Shown here piece after piece: positions 41,861 to 50,409 of a DNA stretch of 64,000 nucleotides; positions within the stretch are counted from its first letter, which is position 1; every line of letters starts with the position of its first letter. Source of the DNA: a bacterium (lineage in GTDB: Bacteria > Methylomirabilota > Methylomirabilia > Methylomirabilales > 2-02-FULL-66-22); contig JAKPQH010000061.1 of NCBI GenBank assembly GCA_029580855.1, forward strand, positions 29,334-93,333, in the 5' to 3' direction. A program made the position numbers and the translations under genes. The notes below the pieces were generated by a model. It saw only the letters and a list, made by a program, of their open reading frames with translations. It was not told the DNA's origin and did no database searches.

Positions 41861-44734
41861 ATGAAACGACTATGCGCCGTGCTTCTGTGTCTGACGCTTT
41901 TACCGCTGAATGTCCCGCCGGTGCGGGCGGATGACAGCGACATCTTCGGGGCGAATATCGAGCCCAACATCCTGATCTTCATCGACAGCTCGGGGAGCAT
42001 GGACGACACGATCCCGGCGGACCCGTACAACCCGGCGGTCACCTACACCTGCATCCACGCGCCGTGCAAGACCGCTGCCGCCGTGTACAAGCTGGACAAG
42101 AACAAATACGGCTTGTACGCCAACTCCATCGCCGAGGTGGCGAGCACCAGCGCCCAATCGGCGCTCAGCACGACCGGGCACTGGTCCGGCAAGATTGGGA
42201 AGTCCAACTTCACCCTGTTCGTGGGGAACTATCTCAACTACAACGACAGCCCTTCCGGCACCCTCGAGAAGAAGATCGTCATCGCCAAGCGGGTCATCGC
42301 CAAGCTGATCAACAACACGGAAGGTGTCCGGTTCGGGCTGGCCAAGTTCCGGAACAACGGCAGCAAGGGCTCGGGCGGCGCCCAGATCATCGCCGACGTG
42401 GGGTCGAGCACGGCAACGCTGCTGACGGCCCTCAACGGCATCAGCCCGAGCGGGTGGACGCCGCTGGGCGAGGCGCTGTACGACATGGGGCAGTACTTCA
42501 AGGGCTACACGTCGGGTCACCCCACCCCGATCCAGTACGATTGTCAGCCCAACTTTATCATCCTGATGTCGGACGGGTTGCAGAACGGCAGCAAGGACGT
42601 ACGGAACGAGGCGACGTTACGCCGGACGCAAGACCACTCCACCGCCTGGCCGGACATCCAGCGTGTCTGGGTGCATACCGTCGGCTTCGCCGTCGCCCCG
42701 GACGAGGCCGAGGCGGCCAACGACGTCCTGCAGGCGGCGGCCAACAACGGCGGCGGCAAGTTCTACTCGACCGACAACGAGGCCCAGCTCGAGACGGCGC
42801 TCGAGCTCGCCATCATGCAGATCATGTCCGCGACGTTCGCCTTCGCCACGCCGGTCATCCCGACGACCAGCGCTACCGGTATCGCGCGGGCCTATCTGGC
42901 CGCGTTCCAGTCAAACCCCGCGGCGCCGTTCTGGCACGGATACCTGAAGGCGTACAACCGCGGCAGCGACGGCCTGGTGCCGACGGACTCCGCCACCGGG
43001 CTGCCCCTGGATTCCGCCCTGGCATGGGAAGCCGGACAGCAGCTCACCCTCAAGGCCGCGTCGGATCGAACGATCTACACCGTGACAGCGGCCGCGCACA
43101 CCTCCGGCACCGCCCCCGAGGCGTTCAGCAAGGCCAACACGAACATCACCCCGGCGCTCCTCGGCGTCGGCACCAGCGCGGCGCGCGACAAGGTCATCGA
43201 TTTCATCCGGGGTGTGGACGTCAACGACGAGAACCTGAACGGCGATGTCTCGGAAGACCGCCCTTGGAAGCTGGGGGACATCTACCACTCCACCCCGGTC
43301 CTGGTGAGCGCTCCCTTCCTGCCGTCTCCGGATCCGACCTACGCCACCTTCCGGGCCGCCCACGCCGGCCGGACCGCGGTGGTCATCGCGGGCGCCAACG
43401 ACGGGATGCTGCACGCTTTCAGGGAAACCGACGGCGAGGAGCTGTGGGCGTTTGTCCCGCGGGACGCCCTCGGCGATCTCCACAAGCTGACCGCCACATC
43501 CGGGGCGCACGAATTCTACGTGGACTCCAGCCCCGTGGCGGCCGATGTCAAGATCGGCGGTGTCTGGAAGACCATCCTCATCTTCGGCGAGCGGCGCGGT
43601 GGCGCGTACTATTACGCCCTCGACATCACCGACACGACCGCTCCCCTGTTCCTCTGGAGCTTCACCGACGCCAAGATCGCCGAAACCTGGTCCGAGCCCA
43701 TCATCGTCAAGGTCAGGATGAACGCCGCCACCGGAAGCACCGAGCGGTACGTGGCCTTCTTCGGCGGCGGGTATGACACGCTCAACAACAACAGCCGCGG
43801 TAAGGCGGTCTTCGCCGTGGATGTCGCGACCGGTCAGAAGCTGTGGGAGTACCACAACCCCGGAAGCGCGAGCGACGACCGGCAGTACATGAACTACAGC
43901 ATCCCGGGCAACCCGCTGGCAATGGACCTGAACAACGACGGGTACATCGACCGCCTGTACATCGGCGATGTGGGCGGACAACTCTGGAAATTCGACCTGT
44001 CGGCGCCGGCCACGCTGACCGGAGGGACCACCGGCACGGTCAACAACTGGACCGGCAAGCGGTTCTTCCGCGCATCCACCGATGCCAATCCGCCGGGCAG
44101 CGGCGAGTATTTCCCCACCCAGGCCATCTACGGAACGCCCAACGCGGCGATGCTGGACGGGAAGCTCTGGGTTTACTTCGGGACCGGCGACCGGAACCAC
44201 CCGAACAACGTCAGCGCCAACCGATTCTACGGGATCCGGGACGACCAGACGACCATGACCAACGGCGCCGCCTGGACCGAATGGAACCACCTGGCGGACG
44301 CCACCGCCGGCCCGCCAGACCTCGGCGTGAAGAAAGGCTGGTACGTGCCGCTGGCGAGCACCGAGAAGGTCCTGGCCGCCCCCGATATTTTCAACAAGAT
44401 CGTCTACTTCACGACCTTCACGCCGACAACCACGACCGTGTGCGGCAGCGGCGGCGGGACGGCCAGGCTGTACGCCATCCAGATGGCGACCGGGTTCGCG
44501 GCCATCGACTGGGACAGCGACGCCGTCCTCGGATCCAGCGCCACGGCGGGCAGCACGCGCGCCAAAACCATCGGGCAGGGAATTCCGTCCAAGCCAATCT
44601 TCATCATCAACGACACCGGCGTGGCAGTGTCCGCCACCGTCACCGCGGGCACGACCAACCAGCAGCTCCCGAGCAACCCGGCGCCGCCGCCGGACAACAT
44701 GCGCCGCATCCTGTACTGGCGGGAGGCGTTCTAG
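41861..44734 (+). CDS. pilY1: PilY1-type pilus tip adhesin/assembly protein
   Basis: The 957-residue exported protein has a signal peptide (RLCAVLLCLTLLPLNVPPVRA). An N-terminal von Willebrand A-like domain (about 25-310) follows, with the MIDAS motif DSSGSMDD and a second element in MSDGLQNGS. The C-terminal beta-propeller (about 470-900) has IAGANDGMLHAF, GGAYYYALDITD and an EF-hand-like calcium loop DLNNDGYIDRLYIGDVGG. In Pseudomonas and Neisseria this protein sits at the pilus tip and controls retraction, adhesion and mechanosensing. A GTG 12 bases upstream overlaps the pilX stop; I prefer the ATG, which begins the signal peptide and has GAGG upstream. Confidence 0.93.
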   Translation: MKRLCAVLLCLTLLPLNVPPVRADDSDIFGANIEPNILIFIDSSGSMDDTIPADPYNPAVTYTCIHAPCKTAAAVYKLDKNKYGLYANSIAEVASTSAQSALSTTGHWSGKIGKSNFTLFVGNYLNYNDSPSGTLEKKIVIAKRVIAKLINNTEGVRFGLAKFRNNGSKGSGGAQIIADVGSSTATLLTALNGISPSGWTPLGEALYDMGQYFKGYTSGHPTPIQYDCQPNFIILMSDGLQNGSKDVRNEATLRRTQDHSTAWPDIQRVWVHTVGFAVAPDEAEAANDVLQAAANNGGGKFYSTDNEAQLETALELAIMQIMSATFAFATPVIPTTSATGIARAYLAAFQSNPAAPFWHGYLKAYNRGSDGLVPTDSATGLPLDSALAWEAGQQLTLKAASDRTIYTVTAAAHTSGTAPEAFSKANTNITPALLGVGTSAARDKVIDFIRGVDVNDENLNGDVSEDRPWKLGDIYHSTPVLVSAPFLPSPDPTYATFRAAHAGRTAVVIAGANDGMLHAFRETDGEELWAFVPRDALGDLHKLTATSGAHEFYVDSSPVAADVKIGGVWKTILIFGERRGGAYYYALDITDTTAPLFLWSFTDAKIAETWSEPIIVKVRMNAATGSTERYVAFFGGGYDTLNNNSRGKAVFAVDVATGQKLWEYHNPGSASDDRQYMNYSIPGNPLAMDLNNDGYIDRLYIGDVGGQLWKFDLSAPATLTGGTTGTVNNWTGKRFFRASTDANPPGSGEYFPTQAIYGTPNAAMLDGKLWVYFGTGDRNHPNNVSANRFYGIRDDQTTMTNGAAWTEWNHLADATAGPPDLGVKKGWYVPLASTEKVLAAPDIFNKIVYFTTFTPTTTTVCGSGGGTARLYAIQMATGFAAIDWDSDAVLGSSATAGSTRAKTIGQGIPSKPIFIINDTGVAVSATVTAGTTNQQLPSNPAPPPDNMRRILYWREAF

Positions 44735-44737
44735 GCC

Positions 44738-45421
44738 ATGCGAAACGCACAGGGCACGGCGGCCGTCCTCGCGATCTGCCTCCTCGTCGCGGGGACGGCC
44801 GCTCTAGCGGCCTCCAACGAGGCGATCAAGCGGAACAATTTCGGCGCCGAACTGGTCAAGCAAGGGCGGCTGGACGAGGCGCTGACGGAGTTTCAGTCGG
44901 CCATCCGGTCGGATGCCCGCTATACCGCCGCCCATGCCAACCTGGCCTACACGTACGACCGGCTGGGCCGGACGGACGAGGCCATCGAGGCGTACAAGAC
45001 CACGGTGGCGCTGGACCCGAAAAACGCCATCGCCTTCAACAACCTGGGCGTCCTGTACGTGAAGAAGGAATCCTACGACGAGGCCGCCCAGGCTTTTGAA
45101 TGGGGTTTGAAGGCCGACCCGGCCAACGAGTTGCTGCAGAAGAACCTGGCGAGCCTGCAGAAGAACCGGGACATCCTGAAGGAGCGCGAGACCCGCATCG
45201 CGGCGGCGCAGAGGCAGGCCGACGCCGCCCCCAAGGATCCCCGGGCCGCCTACGACGTGGCCCGCGTGTACGCGTCGTTCGACATGCAGGATCGGGCGTT
45301 CGAGTGGCTGGAGAAGTCGCTGCGGTTGGGGCTTGACGACATCCCGTTTGTCCGGGAGGACCCGGTGCTGCGTGGGCTGAGAGGCGACCCACGCTTCGCC
45401 AGGCTCTTGGAGGGTCGCTGA
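44738..45421 (+). CDS. Exported TPR-repeat protein at the end of the pilus operon
   Basis: The 227-residue protein has a signal peptide (AVLAICLLVAGTAALA) and about three tetratricopeptide repeats: NNFGAELVKQGRLDEALTEF, AHANLAYTYDRLGRTDEAIEAY and AFNNLGVLYVKKESYDEAAQAF. A C-terminal region typical of TPR proteins ending in FVREDPVLRGLRGDPRF follows. It starts three bases after pilY1 and may be a periplasmic pilus-assembly scaffold, in the manner of PilF/Tgl, though no lipobox is present. Confidence 0.82.
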   Translation: MRNAQGTAAVLAICLLVAGTAALAASNEAIKRNNFGAELVKQGRLDEALTEFQSAIRSDARYTAAHANLAYTYDRLGRTDEAIEAYKTTVALDPKNAIAFNNLGVLYVKKESYDEAAQAFEWGLKADPANELLQKNLASLQKNRDILKERETRIAAAQRQADAAPKDPRAAYDVARVYASFDMQDRAFEWLEKSLRLGLDDIPFVREDPVLRGLRGDPRFARLLEGR

Positions 45422-45437
45422 GCGCAGGGACCCGGCT

Positions 45438-46175
45438 CTAGCTCGCTCGCGCGTTCTCGGCAGCTTCCACCAGCGCGCGGAACAGGGCAAGATGTTCCGC
45501 GCGCTCTTTGTACATCCGCTCCGGGTGCCACTGCACCCCCACCAGGAACGACTGCCCCGGGCCTTCGATCCCCTCGACGATCCCGTCCTCGACGCTCTCG
45601 GCGCCGACCCGAAACCCCGGCGCCAGATCCTTGACGAACTGATGGTGCGTGCTGGTCACCTGCGACTCGGCGACGCCCATGATCGCGCAGAGGCGCGACC
45701 CCGGCACGAGCCGGACCGCGTGGATCGGCCGCCCCCGATTGGCCGGGCTCGCGGAATGATATGCGCGGGTGTCCGGCCGGCACGCGATGTCCTGGTACAG
45801 CGTCCCCCCTGCCGCCACGTTGATGACCTGGAGGCCGCGGCAGATTCCCAGCGTGGGCACCCGCCGCTCCACGGCCGCCCGCGCCAGGTGGATCTCGAAG
45901 AGGTCCCGCTCCGGGTCCGGCTCTTGACACCGCTCGTCGCGGGCTTCGCCGTAGTAGGCCGGCGCGATGTCCTCCCCGCCCGTGAACAGGAGCCCGTCCA
46001 CGGCCGCGAGGTACCCGTCGATCGCCCCGGGGTCGCCGTCTGCGATGGGCAGGATGATGGGAAGCCCCCCGGCCGCTCGGATTGCGCCGGTGTACGTGTC
46101 CCGGACCGCCTCCCACCGCTCCAGCTTGTCCGGATCGCTCCGATGCCACGACGTGATACCGATACGAGGACGCAT
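45438..46175 (-). CDS. Class I glutamine amidotransferase-like gamma-glutamyl hydrolase (PuuD/peptidase C26)
   Basis: The 245-residue protein matches gamma-glutamyl-gamma-aminobutyrate hydrolases: PRIGITSW at the N-terminus, LLFTGGEDIAPAYY, the nucleophile elbow LGICRGLQVINVAAGG, and the His-Glu pair in GVQWHPERM. It probably cleaves a gamma-glutamyl amide. No other putrescine genes are near, so the puu pathway assignment is not supported. The ATG at 46175 with GGAG upstream is preferred over an in-frame ATG 30 bases earlier. Its stop lies 16 bases from the convergent TPR gene. Confidence 0.9.
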   Translation of the reverse strand: MRPRIGITSWHRSDPDKLERWEAVRDTYTGAIRAAGGLPIILPIADGDPGAIDGYLAAVDGLLFTGGEDIAPAYYGEARDERCQEPDPERDLFEIHLARAAVERRVPTLGICRGLQVINVAAGGTLYQDIACRPDTRAYHSASPANRGRPIHAVRLVPGSRLCAIMGVAESQVTSTHHQFVKDLAPGFRVGAESVEDGIVEGIEGPGQSFLVGVQWHPERMYKERAEHLALFRALVEAAENARAS

Positions 46176-46225
46176 CGTGATCACTCCACAGATTCGATAC
46201 GACAAGAAACCGGACCCGACCTCAT

Positions 46226-46258
46226 GGATCCACAGATTACGCAGATTGTGCAGATTTC
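46226..46258. repeat. Repeat flanking the GxxExxY gene, downstream copy
   Basis: The sequence contains CAGATTACGCAGATTGTGCAGATT and supplies the stop codon and last codons of the GxxExxY gene. It is the inverted counterpart of the repeat at 46640-46673 and closely matches the left arm of the hairpin at 61813-61895. Confidence 0.75.
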
Positions 46259-46629
46259 ACGGGGGACAAGACAAGACGACGGTGTTCCAGCGATCGGGAC
46301 CCGAAGTTCAATAGCAGGCCGACCGCATGACCGCTGGCTTTCAGGTAGTTGATCACCTGCGCCTCTTCCAGTCCAGACATCTGCGCCAGCGCCTTGACCT
46401 CAACAATCACCGTATCATAGCAAACAAAATCGCAACGGTATGGCGTCAAGAGTCTCTCGCCTTTGTAGAAGACAGGCAGCTCGACTTCCGAGCGAAACGG
46501 AATCGCCTGGCTCGTCAATTCCCTCGCAAGCGCCTCGTGATAAACGGCCTCCAAAAACCCAGGCCCCAAGACTCTGTGGACCTCCATGGCTGCACCGATG
46601 ATCGCAAACGTCCGCGGATCCTTTTCCAT
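46237..46629 (-). CDS. GxxExxY-family protein
   Basis: The 130-residue product carries the name-giving motif in HRVLGPGFLEAVYHEALARE. VELPVFYKGERLLTPYRCDFVCYDTVIVEVKAL follows, a nuclease-like core (D...E-x-K, PD-(D/E)XK style), and INYLKASGHAVGLLLNFGS comes later. The cellular function of this common family is unknown to me. The gene is bracketed by inverted copies of a repeat, and its final codons lie inside one copy, which suggests gene and repeats move or evolve as a unit. The start is the ATG at 46629 next to the other repeat. It interrupts the minus-strand run between SIS and PuuD-like genes. Confidence 0.88.
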   Translation of the reverse strand: MEKDPRTFAIIGAAMEVHRVLGPGFLEAVYHEALARELTSQAIPFRSEVELPVFYKGERLLTPYRCDFVCYDTVIVEVKALAQMSGLEEAQVINYLKASGHAVGLLLNFGSRSLEHRRLVLSPVKSAQSA

Positions 46630-46639
46630 CGTTTCTCCA

Positions 46640-46673
46640 TGAAATCGGCCAATCTGCGTAATCTGCGGATAAA
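46640..46673. repeat. Repeat flanking the GxxExxY gene, upstream copy
   Basis: This copy contains GAAATCGGCCAATCTGCGTA then ATCTGCGGATAAA and lies about ten bases before the GxxExxY start. It is inverted relative to the copy at 46226-46258 and matches the right arm of the hairpin at 61813-61895. Confidence 0.75.
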
Positions 46674-46685
46674 GACAGCCCGTTT

Positions 46686-47429
46686 TTACAACCCGCGGAT
46701 GCGACCGCGGTACTTCGCCTCCAGCGGGCCGTTGTGCTCGTCCCCCTCGGGAAGGTTGGCGCTGACGTAAACGGGCGGCGTGAGGCCGCTCGCCAAGAAC
46801 AACTCCACCACCCGACACACCAGCGAATTGATGATGTAGCTTCCCGCCAGGAGCGACGTGGGCGCCACGCGGCCCGGCAATCCCGGATAGGCGACCGCCG
46901 CGTCCCCCGGCTCGCCGCACGTATCCAGGACGATATCCGCGACCTCGAACAGACGCTTTCCGCTGGAGTGGCGCGGCGGAACCGCCCGGGAGTGCCGCAG
47001 CGAGGTCAGGGCGATGACCGTGAGGCCGCGCCGCTTGCCCTCCAGCGCCACCTCCAGGGGCACGGCGTTGATCCCCGAGTTCGAGATCACGAGCAGGACC
47101 TCCCCCGCCCGGAGGTCGTGCCCGTCCAGGATGAGGGCCGCGAGACCGGATACCCGCTCCAGCCGGCCGCTGAGATCCGGGCGCGTGAGCGGGGTGAGGA
47201 AGGCTTCCTGAATGATATTCACGGGGACGAGGCCGCCGGCCCGGTGGAACGCCTCCTCCGCCAGCGCGTGGGAATGGCCGCTCCCGAAGACATGGAGCAG
47301 CCCGTCGCCCCGCATCGTGGCGAAGACGACCTGCGCCGCCTCCTCCAATCGCTCCGCCTGCGAGGTGGCAATCGCGTCGAGCTGCCCGAGAACCACGGCG
47401 TGATAGCGTGGGGTTTGGCGATCAGCCAT
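46686..47429 (-). CDS. SIS-domain protein (UPF0309-like phosphosugar-binding)
   Basis: The 247-residue protein has a sugar-isomerase (SIS) fold with GDGLLHVFGSGHSHALAEEAFHRAGG and VLLVISNSGINAVPLEVALEGKRRG, the phosphosugar-binding loops, and matches the UPF0309 family. It is encoded just downstream of anmK with an 8-base overlap. A role in processing MurNAc-6-phosphate or a related amino sugar, in place of the etherase MurQ (also a SIS protein), is therefore plausible but inferred. The catalytic residues of MurQ are not obviously conserved. Confidence 0.82.
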   Translation of the reverse strand: MADRQTPRYHAVVLGQLDAIATSQAERLEEAAQVVFATMRGDGLLHVFGSGHSHALAEEAFHRAGGLVPVNIIQEAFLTPLTRPDLSGRLERVSGLAALILDGHDLRAGEVLLVISNSGINAVPLEVALEGKRRGLTVIALTSLRHSRAVPPRHSSGKRLFEVADIVLDTCGEPGDAAVAYPGLPGRVAPTSLLAGSYIINSLVCRVVELFLASGLTPPVYVSANLPEGDEHNGPLEAKYRGRIRGL

Positions 47430-48600
47430 GAAAGAGCCCTTTGTAGTTCGCCCCGGGGACGATGCAACCCAGGATGCGGAAATCCCTGGCGCCCGTGACA
47501 CGGGGGAGATTGCCCGGCCGGCCGCCGGCGGTCAGATAGGCCAGCCCCGCGAAGGCCATAGCCTCCACCGCCCGGCCCGGCACGCCCAGCGATTCCGCCG
47601 GCATGACGCGGCACTCCGGCAGCGCGTCGGCGAGACCGCGCATGAGGGTTGTGTTCTCGGCGCCCCCGCCCATGACCACGACCTCCTGGACGGCCGCGGT
47701 CGGAAAGACGAACGCCCGCAGGTTTCGCGACACCGCCTGGACCGTGAACGCAGCCAGCGTCGCCAGTCCGTCGATGTCGCTGGCCCCGCCGCGTGCCAGT
47801 CGCGTCCGGAACGCGTCCACGAAAGCGGGGTTGAACGTCTCCCGTCCGGTGGACTTTGGCGGAGGGCGGCGGATAAACGGGTGCTCTAGGAGGTCCTCCA
47901 GGATCTCCGGCACGGGCCTCCCGGCCGCGGCCAATCGGCCTCCCGCGTCGTACCCGCACTCGGCAAGCCGGGTGCGTCGGACGAACTCGTCGAGCAGGAC
48001 GTTCGCCGGCCCGGTGTCGAACCCGGTGACGGCTCCGGCGTCCTCGCCGGCGGGGAGCACCGTGGCGTTGGCGATCCCGCCCAGGTTGAGAACCACGCGG
48101 CCGCGACTTGGATGGGCGAACAGAAAATGGTGTACCAGGGGCGTCAGCGGCGCCCCCTCCCCGCCCGCCGCCATGTCACGCGGTCGAAAATCGGCCACCG
48201 TCGTGACGCCGGTGCGCTCGGCGATCACCGCCGGTTCGCCGACCTGGAGCGTGGAGCGGACGTTGTGGGGCCCTTCCGGCCTCGACGACGGGAGATGGTG
48301 GATCGTCTGCCCATGGGAGCCGATGAGGTCCACGGCGGCGAGGGGCACGCCGGCCGCGCGCGCGATCCCGGCGGCAGCCTCGGCGAACAGCTCTCCGAGG
48401 TAAGCGTTGAGATGACAGACCTCTTCCGTGCTGCCCCCCGACGCCACGTCGAGCACGTGCTCGCGCAGCCCGGGCGGATAGGGAAAGGTCCGGAAGGCGA
48501 TCAGCCGGAGTGCCGGCCGCCGGGGGCCCGGCCGGATATCCACAAGCGCGGCGTCTACGCCGTCGGCGGACGTGCCCGACATCAGACCGATGACGTTCAT
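47422..48600 (-). CDS. anmK: Anhydro-N-acetylmuramic acid kinase
   Basis: The 392-residue ASKHA-fold kinase phosphorylates and hydrolyses anhydroMurNAc to MurNAc-6-phosphate in cell-wall recycling. Signatures are VIGLMSGTSADGVDAALVD at the N-terminus, IGSHGQTIHHLP, VVLNLGGIANATVLP, FDTGPANVLLDEFV, and VVVMGGGAENTTLM. The ATG at 48600 gives the expected family start. It overlaps the SIS gene downstream and fits with NagZ and AmpG elsewhere in the window. Confidence 0.95.
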   Translation of the reverse strand: MNVIGLMSGTSADGVDAALVDIRPGPRRPALRLIAFRTFPYPPGLREHVLDVASGGSTEEVCHLNAYLGELFAEAAAGIARAAGVPLAAVDLIGSHGQTIHHLPSSRPEGPHNVRSTLQVGEPAVIAERTGVTTVADFRPRDMAAGGEGAPLTPLVHHFLFAHPSRGRVVLNLGGIANATVLPAGEDAGAVTGFDTGPANVLLDEFVRRTRLAECGYDAGGRLAAAGRPVPEILEDLLEHPFIRRPPPKSTGRETFNPAFVDAFRTRLARGGASDIDGLATLAAFTVQAVSRNLRAFVFPTAAVQEVVVMGGGAENTTLMRGLADALPECRVMPAESLGVPGRAVEAMAFAGLAYLTAGGRPGNLPRVTGARDFRILGCIVPGANYKGLFHG

Positions 48601-48777
48601 GGGCGTTCCGTGGGTGTGGGCCGGGCGCGGGCACGGCCGCGCCGGCAAGATGACTGCCCTCGGGGTCCGGCCGCCGCACCCCGAGGCGCCCGCCGTGCTG
48701 AAAGGGCCGCAAACCGTCGGCGGAACATAGCATGGCCCGCCGCCCGCGCACAAGAACCGCTGGATCGGGGATCGCGC

Positions 48778-48806
48778 TTGACAACCATACACCTGTTTGG
48801 TATTCG
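48778..48806 (+). promoter_or_regulatory. Sigma-70 type promoter of the SPL-family radical SAM gene
   Basis: A perfect TTGACA (48778-48783) is followed after 17 bases by TATTCG (48801-48806). Transcription would begin near 48813, upstream of the preferred GTG start at 48878. Confidence 0.6.
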
Positions 48807-48877
48807 TAGACAATTCCTCGACAACAATGGCCCCCACCGGGGGCGCCGTCCCCACCGCACGATCACGGAGGCACGCC

Positions 48878-50152
48878 GTGCGACGCGCATTTGCGGAACG
48901 CACATCCACCCTCAAGGACATCGGGCGCATGGCGGGTGAGACGACGGTCCTGATGGAGACGCGCCGCGCCGACTACCTGCGCCTCGACGCCCGGAGCATC
49001 CTGAACCGCTGCTCGAGCGAGCGGATGCCCTTCGCCTGGACGGTCAACCCCTACCGAGGCTGCGAGTTCGGTTGCCGGTACTGCTACGCGCGGTACACAC
49101 ACGAGTTCCTGGGATTGACCCGGCCGGTGGACTTCGAGGAAAAGATTTACTTCAAACGGGACGCCGCCGAGACGCTGGAACGGGAGCTGGCCTCCGGGCG
49201 CCTCCGCGGGGCCAGCATCGCCCTCGGCACCGCCACGGACCCCTACCAGCCGGCGGAGCGGCGCTTCCGTGTGACGCGGGGTCTGCTGGCCGTGATGGCC
49301 CGGACCGACGGGCTGCGCCTGTCCGTCACGACCAAGAGCGACCTCGTCACCCGCGACATCGACCTCCTGCAACGGATCGCGCTCCGGAATGCCGTACACG
49401 TGAATCTGACGGTGACGACGCCGGATCGGGGTCTGGCCCGCCTGCTGGAGCTCCGCGCCCCCACGCCGGACCTGCGGCTGACGACGGTGCGGACGCTGCG
49501 CAAGGCGGGCCTCGCCGCCGGGGTGACCGTCGCCCCCGTGCTGCCCGACATCACCGACACGCCGGCCAACCTGGAAGCCGTCATCGCGGCGGCCCGGGAG
49601 CACGGAGCCACCCACCTCTTCTGGAGCGTGCTTTTCCTCAAACCGTCTGCCCGGTCCGTCTTCTTTCCCTTCCTGGCGCGGTATGCCCCGCACCTGGCCG
49701 AACGGTATGCCCTGCGCTTCCGCCGCTCCGCGTTTCTCTGCCGTGCCTACACCGACCGGATCGCCCGCCTGATCGACGACCTGAAGCGGCAATACGGCTT
49801 CCCGGACCGGCCGCCCTTCGAGATGCCGGCGCTCGGCCGCGAAGCCGAGACCGGCGACCCGCAGCCTCCGCTGTTTCCGCCCGACACGGGCCGCGCCACA
49901 GCCGCGCGCACGTCACCCGGAATCGGCGCCTCCCTTTGTCGTTCGAAGGTGGATACTGCGCAACCCGAGCCGATGAGGTATAGTAACGCCACTCCGCAGG
50001 GTGCGGGTTTCTCGGGCGCGGCCCGAGGACCGTCCTTGCGCATGGCCGGGGGCTCCCCGACGAACTCTGGGCCCGGCGCGTCGTCCGGCGGCGCGACCGG
50101 CGACGTCCGGCCCGTGGCGCCCGGGGGGATTCCCGCATGCCGAGGGGCATGA
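48878..50152 (+). CDS. Radical SAM protein of the spore-photoproduct-lyase-like (Rv2578c) family
   Basis: The 424-residue protein has the 4Fe-4S binding motif CEFGCRYC inside NPYRGCEFGCRYCYARYTHEFLGL, and an LGTATDPYQPAERRF segment that marks this SPL-like family. The substrate is unknown. I chose the GTG at 48878 because GGAGG lies six bases before it; in-frame ATGs at 48827 and 48926 lack a ribosome-binding site. The conserved part ends near residue 325. The last 100 residues are Gly/Ala/Pro-rich and resemble read-through into non-coding sequence, so a frameshift or a disordered tail is possible. Confidence 0.83.
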   Translation: MRRAFAERTSTLKDIGRMAGETTVLMETRRADYLRLDARSILNRCSSERMPFAWTVNPYRGCEFGCRYCYARYTHEFLGLTRPVDFEEKIYFKRDAAETLERELASGRLRGASIALGTATDPYQPAERRFRVTRGLLAVMARTDGLRLSVTTKSDLVTRDIDLLQRIALRNAVHVNLTVTTPDRGLARLLELRAPTPDLRLTTVRTLRKAGLAAGVTVAPVLPDITDTPANLEAVIAAAREHGATHLFWSVLFLKPSARSVFFPFLARYAPHLAERYALRFRRSAFLCRAYTDRIARLIDDLKRQYGFPDRPPFEMPALGREAETGDPQPPLFPPDTGRATAARTSPGIGASLCRSKVDTAQPEPMRYSNATPQGAGFSGAARGPSLRMAGGSPTNSGPGASSGGATGDVRPVAPGGIPACRGA

Positions 50153-50409
50153 GACGAGCGTGAGCCGGCGGCCCGAACGGCCTTCTCGTCCCAGAGACTC
50201 GCCGGCGCCGTCGGCGACTTGATCCGAGCGGCGACCGAGCCGGGCGGCCCCGGCGGTGCATGCGGCCGAATCGAGAGGGCGCCATCGGGTGTGCTGCGGG
50301 GACGGGGCATGCGCGGAACGCGGACCGGTCCGGCACCGGAGGGGGCCGCGCGCGTTCCGGGAGGACGCCCCCGGCGAACGGCGCTCGGTGTGGAGCAGGA
50401 GGGATCCCC

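Noticed and set aside
46226..46673. CRISPR-like array from the repeated AATCTGCG units
   Set aside because: Only two inverted copies around a gene, no regular direct repeats or spacers, no cas genes.
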